Below are positions 21,793-24,712 of a stretch of DNA of 24,712 bases, one piece after another. The notes beneath the pieces were generated by a model. That model did no database searches, was not told the DNA's origin, and saw nothing but the letters and a program-made list of their open reading frames with translations. Source of the stretch: a virus. A program made the position numbers and the translations under genes. Numbering within the stretch: position 1 is the first letter of the stretch; each line of letters starts with the position of its first letter. The DNA lies in the IMG/VR virus record IMGVR_UViG_3300042474_000439, positions 1 to 24,712 of that record; one strand, given 5' to 3'.

Positions 21793-22049
21793 TACCAGAG
21801 AGCTACGATGTTTGTTGCAGAGGTTCCAGTAGCCCAAACCTTAACGACTTGGATGCTCATAAATGTTCCAACAGGGACAGCGGAAAAGGTAACTTCGTCG
21901 CCACCAACAGTGGTAACTTTCACGTTTCCAGCGCCTCCGATGTACAACAAACAACCATTGTTGCTTGTGCCTCCAGTAATTGGCGGAATATTTGCAGAAT
22001 CAGACGGTGTAACCGCTGCTGCACGACCTGCTTGTAGTATCTGATACAT
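21792..22049 (-). CDS. Small beta-rich virion-type protein (85 aa)
   Basis: 85 residues starting MYQILQAGRAAAVTPSDSAN. I know this type of sequence (R-A-x-x-V-T-P-S-D near the start, then a Gly-rich CLLYIGGAGNVKVTTVGG, VTFSAVPVGTFMSIQVVKV and WATGTSATNIVALW) from small conserved phage proteins that are probably virion components. The strands suggest a small beta sandwich. It has its own TATATTTG box 7 nt before the ATG. The exact location in the virion is not known to me. Confidence 0.8.
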   Translation of the reverse strand: MYQILQAGRAAAVTPSDSANIPPITGGTSNNGCLLYIGGAGNVKVTTVGGDEVTFSAVPVGTFMSIQVVKVWATGTSATNIVALW

Positions 22050-22056
22050 AATACTA

Positions 22057-22064
22057 CAAATATA
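22057..22064 (-). promoter_or_regulatory. -7 box TATATTTG of the 85-aa gene
   Basis: TATATTTGTAG on the minus strand, 7 nt upstream of the ATG at 22049 and just after the stop of the 52-aa gene. No clear -33 match is seen. It probably starts the operon that runs through the small membrane and basic protein genes. Confidence 0.55.
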
Positions 22065-22067
22065 ATA

Positions 22068-22226
22068 CTAATCTTTTTTCTTCTTGTAAGGCACCAACTT
22101 GTTCAAAGCCTCCTGTCTGGCATCGCATCCGCAGTTTTCTCCGAATAAACTTTTCACCAATGCCTCTATTCCAGTCGCCTTTGTGATAACAGCTACGGTG
22201 TCTCCTAAGCCCTTTTGCTTCTCCAT
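22068..22226 (-). CDS. Small phage protein with ENCGCDARQ motif (52 aa)
   Basis: 52 residues: MEKQKGLGDTVAVITKATGI, then EALVKSLFGENCGCDARQEA and ending KLVPYKKKKD. The middle carries a Cys-x-Cys pair inside GENCGCDARQEALN. I recall similar MEKQKGLGDTV...NCGCDAR...LN-L-PY proteins in phages of Bacteroidota; their function is unknown to me. The frame is short and lies in the opposite reading phase to a longer spurious one, but the promoter and coherent sequence support it. It is the minus-strand member of a divergent pair with the plus-strand gene at 22266. Confidence 0.8.
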   Translation of the reverse strand: MEKQKGLGDTVAVITKATGIEALVKSLFGENCGCDARQEALNKLVPYKKKKD

Positions 22227-22230
22227 TTAA

Positions 22231-22261
22231 CAAAATTAGTTTAAATTTGTTACAAATCAAA
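22231..22261 (-). promoter_or_regulatory. Full promoter TTTG-N19-TAATTTTG of the 52-aa gene
   Basis: On the minus strand TTTG (22258-22261), 19 nt and TAATTTTG (22231-22238) match the Bacteroidota -33 and -7 elements fully. The box ends 4 nt before the ATG at 22226, so a leaderless mRNA is predicted. Confidence 0.75.
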
Positions 22262-22265
22262 CTAA
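22236..22265. promoter_or_regulatory. Near-palindromic putative operator in the divergent promoter
   Basis: TTAGTTT-AA-ATTTG, then TTA, then CAAAT-C-AAACTAA: arms of TTAGTTT and ATTTG repeat in reverse on the other side of a 3-nt centre, with one extra base in the left arm. It occupies the region from the minus-strand -7 box to the plus-strand ATG and covers both promoters. This is a typical place and shape for a dimeric repressor site. Confidence 0.55.
22242..22249 (+). promoter_or_regulatory. -7 box TAAATTTG of the plus-strand gene
   Basis: TAAATTTG on the plus strand, 16 nt before the ATG at 22266, and only 3 bp from the minus-strand -7 box, so both promoters cannot be used at the same time. 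No -33 TTTG at the usual distance. Confidence 0.5.
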
Positions 22266-22733
22266 ATGGACAACAAAGAACTAGCACAGAAGCTAGCGTA
22301 CATGCCGATCATATCGAAGTATGTACAACGTAAGTACGAAATTACAGCGGCGCAGATGAGCGTGCTGCTTTTCATCTACCACAAGCGGCTGTTCCCGCTA
22401 CGCCAGTACTTCAACTACAAGTGCATGTTCAAGTGGGAGGCCAAGGCGTTCCACGAGATGCAGCGCCGTGGTTTTATGAAGATTGCAAAGGAGTCGTCCA
22501 AGAAACTGGGCGTTATCTACGCCTCGACCCGCAAGACCGACAAGATCGTTGAGGAGTTTTTTGAGATGCTACGCGACGATGTCTACATCTCCACTGACCC
22601 GGAAGTGAACCCGCTGTTTAAGCGGGAAGACTTCCAAGACAAGGTGTTTTCTAATTTTATGAAGGCAATCAATCGAGAACGAGAACGACGTCCCGCTCCT
22701 GGATTATATGATACGGACGATTCTGAATTCTAA
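22266..22733 (+). CDS. Only plus-strand gene; winged-helix-like protein, unknown function
   Basis: 155 residues, MDNKELAQKLAYMPIISKYV then KYEITAAQMSVLLFIYHKRL and onward. Residues about 25-110 look like a winged-helix domain of MarR style: a helix ITAAQMSVLLFIYHK, a second helical part, KWEAKAFHEMQRRGFMKIAK and a beta wing followed by a helix KTDKIVEEFFEMLRDD. The C-terminal 45 residues are acidic then basic (INRERERRPAP) and unstructured. If it binds DNA, the palindrome at its own promoter is an obvious candidate site. It starts with the AAATCAAAC leader motif and its last 65 bp overlap groES on the other strand. The winged-helix call is by eye and may be wrong. Confidence 0.8.
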   Translation: MDNKELAQKLAYMPIISKYVQRKYEITAAQMSVLLFIYHKRLFPLRQYFNYKCMFKWEAKAFHEMQRRGFMKIAKESSKKLGVIYASTRKTDKIVEEFFEMLRDDVYISTDPEVNPLFKREDFQDKVFSNFMKAINRERERRPAPGLYDTDDSEF

Positions 22734-22932
22734 CGCCGTGTCCAGCACGCCTGTCGTAATAAACGACAGTTGTGGGCTGGATAGCCGCTATTACATCTTC
22801 TCCTACGTGGATGCACTCTGCCTTCCCATACCGCAGGTCGTTCTCGTCTGTTGATGTCATTATGAGCCCAGAGGAGGCTTTCGTCTCCTCTTTGATTGGC
22901 TCGATTACTATGTATTTTCCGATGGCTCTCAT
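22669..22932 (-). CDS. groES: Co-chaperonin GroES
   Basis: 87 residues. It follows the GroES pattern: strand YIVIEPIKEE, mobile loop about residues 15-30 with SGLIMTS (GroES IVL triplet here LIM), strand YGKAECIHVGEDV, a hairpin with VVYYDRRAG and a terminal strand with RDVVLVLD. The usual GroES length is about 95, so this is slightly short. It caps the GroEL ring and allows folding of captured protein. It overlaps the groEL stop by 4 bp (ATGA), so translation is coupled. It lies downstream of groEL, the reverse of bacterial groES-groEL. Its 3' end overlaps the 3' end of the plus-strand gene by 65 bp, in antisense. Confidence 0.88.
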   Translation of the reverse strand: MRAIGKYIVIEPIKEETKASSGLIMTSTDENDLRYGKAECIHVGEDVIAAIQPTTVVYYDRRAGHGVRIQNRPYHIIQERDVVLVLD

Positions 22933-24503
22933 TTGGCTCTTGCGTTAGTGATGATACAGTTGGTGCTCATAATGGTCGTTGCGACGCTTACGGCGTTCTC
23001 TAAGGCACTCTTGGTGACCTTGAGAGGGTCTATGATGCCCATCTCGATCATGTTGCCTACACGAGCCTCTTTCACGTCGTATCCGTATCCGAACTGTCCT
23101 TGATATCCCAAGGCGATGTCGCCCTTGATCTCGTTCGCGTCGTATCCTCCGTTTGCCAAGATGGTATTGAACGGCTGCTGCATGGCATGCTTGAGGATGT
23201 TCTTGGCTGTCGAGCAGCCACACATCTCACCTGCGATGTTTAGCAGCGCCACACCACCACCTGGCAGAATGCCTCCCTCCATGGCGGCCTTGGTCGCGTA
23301 CACCGCGTCCTCGACCCTGTCCTTCTTCTCTTTCATCTCCACGTCGCTCTGTGCGCCGACGTAGATAACACCAACACCACCTGCAAGGTTCGCCAAGCGC
23401 TCCTCTAAGTGCTTTTTCACGTACTCGTTGGTAGCTTCCTCCAATTTGGTGCGGATGGAATCGACGCGTGTCGCAACGCCAAGTTGTGACTCGTCGTCTG
23501 TCATGATCACCGTTGAATCCTTAGCTACCACCACCTTGTTGGCATGGCCCAGGTCAGCAAATGAGATGGTGAACAGGTTGTCGCCTGTCTCGTCAGAGAT
23601 GTACTTGGCGCCGGTTGCAGCCGCGATGTCCTCCATGATCTCGGAGCGGTTAGCACCGAAGCTTGGTGGAACGATGGCGCAGACCTTGATTACGCCCTTC
23701 ATCTTGTTCAAGTTTAGGCTGTTGAGAGCGTTCTCCGCCAGCTCAGCGATGATCAGTATGCTCTTTCCCTGCTGCACGATCGGTGCAAGCAAGTGCTCGA
23801 TGTTGTTCAGCGACGATATCTCCTGGTCAGAGACCAAGATGTAGCAGTCCTCGAGGATTGCTTCGTTCTTTTTCTGGTCCGTGATGAAGTATTTCGACAT
23901 GTAGCCCCTGCTGAGCTTCATGCCAGACACCACCTCTGAATAAGTTGTAGCGTTGTTTGATGCCTCAACCGTCACCACGCCGTCTTTTGACACCATGGTG
24001 TACGCGTCAGCGATGATCTGCCCCAGCTCTGGGTCGTTGTTGGCCGAAATGGTAGCCACAGACGCAAGCGACTCGTCGGTTACCGGTATTGCCATTGCGT
24101 CCAGTGCCTGCCCAACGGCAATTGCGAGGTCTTTCACCTCTCTGAGAACCTTTGTTGGGTTGTCCTCTGGCTTGATGAACTGCTGATAGCCATGGATCAG
24201 GGCCTGCGTAAGCACTACGGACGTAGTTGTACCGTCACCGGCAGCTGTTGCGGTCCTCTCAGAGGCCTCACGGACCATCTGCACAGCAAGATTCTGCGTT
24301 GGATCGTCCAATACGATGGACCTGGCAACGGTTACACCGTCTTTTGAAATTGCTAGACCATGTGTGTGTTGGTCGGACTCGATCAGAACAGTTTGTCCTC
24401 TTGCCCCTAGCGTTGACTTTACGGCGTTGGCTATAATATCTATTCCAGATACTAATTTTTCTCTAGCCTCAGCGCCGAATTCTACATTCTTTACAATATT
24501 CAT
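22929..24503 (-). CDS. groEL: Chaperonin GroEL
   Basis: 524 residues from ATG at 24503 (MNIVKNVEFGAEAREKL); a longer frame would run across the terminator upstream. All family landmarks are present: TLGARG (31-36, where E. coli has TLGPKG), KDG (54-56, Asp55 as D52), GDGTTT (89-94, Asp90 as D87), ISANND (152-157), GMKLSRGYMSKYF (194-206), the apical domain around 210-340 and GVIYVGAQSDVEMKEKKDRV (378-397) with Asp399 as the ATP-hydrolysis Asp398, and GPGGGVAL style GILPGGGVAL (411-420). The usual C-terminal Gly-Gly-Met tail is absent; the chain ends STNCIITNARAK. It probably folds phage structural proteins such as the capsid protein or the giant fibre. Confidence 0.97.
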   Translation of the reverse strand: MNIVKNVEFGAEAREKLVSGIDIIANAVKSTLGARGQTVLIESDQHTHGLAISKDGVTVARSIVLDDPTQNLAVQMVREASERTATAAGDGTTTSVVLTQALIHGYQQFIKPEDNPTKVLREVKDLAIAVGQALDAMAIPVTDESLASVATISANNDPELGQIIADAYTMVSKDGVVTVEASNNATTYSEVVSGMKLSRGYMSKYFITDQKKNEAILEDCYILVSDQEISSLNNIEHLLAPIVQQGKSILIIAELAENALNSLNLNKMKGVIKVCAIVPPSFGANRSEIMEDIAAATGAKYISDETGDNLFTISFADLGHANKVVVAKDSTVIMTDDESQLGVATRVDSIRTKLEEATNEYVKKHLEERLANLAGGVGVIYVGAQSDVEMKEKKDRVEDAVYATKAAMEGGILPGGGVALLNIAGEMCGCSTAKNILKHAMQQPFNTILANGGYDANEIKGDIALGYQGQFGYGYDVKEARVGNMIEMGIIDPLKVTKSALENAVSVATTIMSTNCIITNARAK

Positions 24504-24520
24504 ATTTGATTTTATTAGTG

Positions 24521-24528
24521 CAAATATA
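24521..24528 (-). promoter_or_regulatory. -7 box TATATTTG of groEL-groES
   Basis: TATATTTGCAC on the minus strand, 17 nt before the groEL ATG. The leader has the AAAATCAAAT motif before the ATG. The box directly follows the U-tract of the upstream terminator; no -33 TTTG is seen at 19 nt. Confidence 0.6.
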
Positions 24529-24556
24529 AACAAAAAAAGGGCCGTTAAGCCCTTTT
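24529..24556 (-). terminator. Rho-independent terminator upstream of groEL
   Basis: On the minus strand a perfect 8-bp stem AAAAGGGC-TTAACG-GCCCTTTT is followed by TTTG TTTA. It ends transcription of the gene at the right edge (stop at 24588) before groEL begins. Confidence 0.9.
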
Positions 24557-24587
24557 CTGTCACATTGTCGTGAAAATTATTTATTGG

Positions 24588-24712
24588 TTATCGTGATATT
24601 TTGCCTTTTTTCACTGCTCTTTCGTAAACATTAACTGCTTTTTGTTGAGCTTTCATAGATACACCGCCTGTTGGAGTTGCACCTCTTTTTTCAATTCTGC
24701 TAGCCTTGTTAA
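24588..24712 (-). CDS. Basic phage protein, C-terminal fragment (5' end outside window)
   Basis: Forty residues are visible on the minus strand, ending in SRIEKRGATPTGGVSMKAQQ, then KAVNVYERAVKKGKISR. The start lies beyond the right edge. The part seen is Lys-rich with a helix at the end (KAQQKAVNVYERAVKKGK). A frame stop at 24588 and the terminator 30 bp later support a real gene end. I do not recognise the family. Confidence 0.65.
   Translation of the reverse strand, partial: NKASRIEKRGATPTGGVSMKAQQKAVNVYERAVKKGKISR

Noticed and set aside
22054-22287. 77-aa minus-strand frame across the divergent promoter
   Set aside because: It would read through both promoters and the palindrome; the 52-aa frame in another phase has a clean promoter, ATG and a sensible sequence.
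22929-24563. Longer groEL frame starting at 24563
   Set aside because: The extra 20 codons run over the terminator and -7 box, and the family's MNIVKNVEF-like start is at 24503.

Overview
The window reads as the late (virion and lysis) half of a tailed double-stranded DNA phage genome. It carries a large terminase, a portal, a scaffold-like protein, a major capsid protein, a 9 kb tail-fibre block and several holin-, spanin- and chaperonin-like genes. The likely host is a member of the Bacteroidota, probably an aquatic flavobacterium-like bacterium. Intergenic gaps repeatedly carry the Bacteroidota -7 promoter box TAnnTTTG, genes lack Shine-Dalgarno sequences, and leaders are A-rich. No tail tape measure, replication gene, integrase, tRNA, CRISPR array or endolysin was recognised.

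All but one gene are on the minus strand, so transcription runs from right to left. In that order: a partial basic ORF at the right edge; a terminator; groEL then groES (the reverse of the usual bacterial order); a single plus-strand gene (22266-22733) whose 3' end overlaps groES antisense and whose 5' end shares a 39-bp divergent promoter with a 52-aa gene; a run of small genes (virion-like beta protein, holin-like, i-spanin-like, exported coiled coil, then four tiny genes, three of them strongly basic, three of the four chained by ATGA overlaps); the fibre block (290 aa, 477 aa, 2054 aa with about 24 GNVGIGTTSP repeats and an S74 intramolecular chaperone, 189 aa); a 160-aa gene; a second set of small genes (coiled coil, holin-like, basic SFCARSAG protein, unimolecular-spanin-like, a second coiled coil, fibre-like); a protein built of two GroES-like modules; a small gene next to the terminase; terminase; portal; scaffold; capsid; a terminator; and a partial gene running off the left edge.

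The most interesting features are these. (1) Three GroES-like modules accompany one GroEL: a normal-sized GroES, and a tandem two-module protein encoded beside the terminase, every module keeping a G-[LV]-I-[LM] mobile-loop motif. (2) A near-palindrome of about 30 bp fills the divergent promoter of the only plus-strand gene, whose product looks like a small winged-helix protein. (3) Ten TAnnTTTG boxes fall into two spacing classes, one of them so close to the start codon (4-7 nt) that leaderless mRNAs are predicted. (4) Three gaps combine a hairpin terminator with a -7 box. (5) Two separate lysis-type gene sets occur without a recognisable endolysin.

Three gene starts were moved inward from the longest reading frame because the longer frame ran into the upstream gene or a terminator (8159-8716, 9833-10123, groEL), and others because an ATG with better context lies inside. 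Functional names rest on motifs and synteny read by eye. No database search was run.
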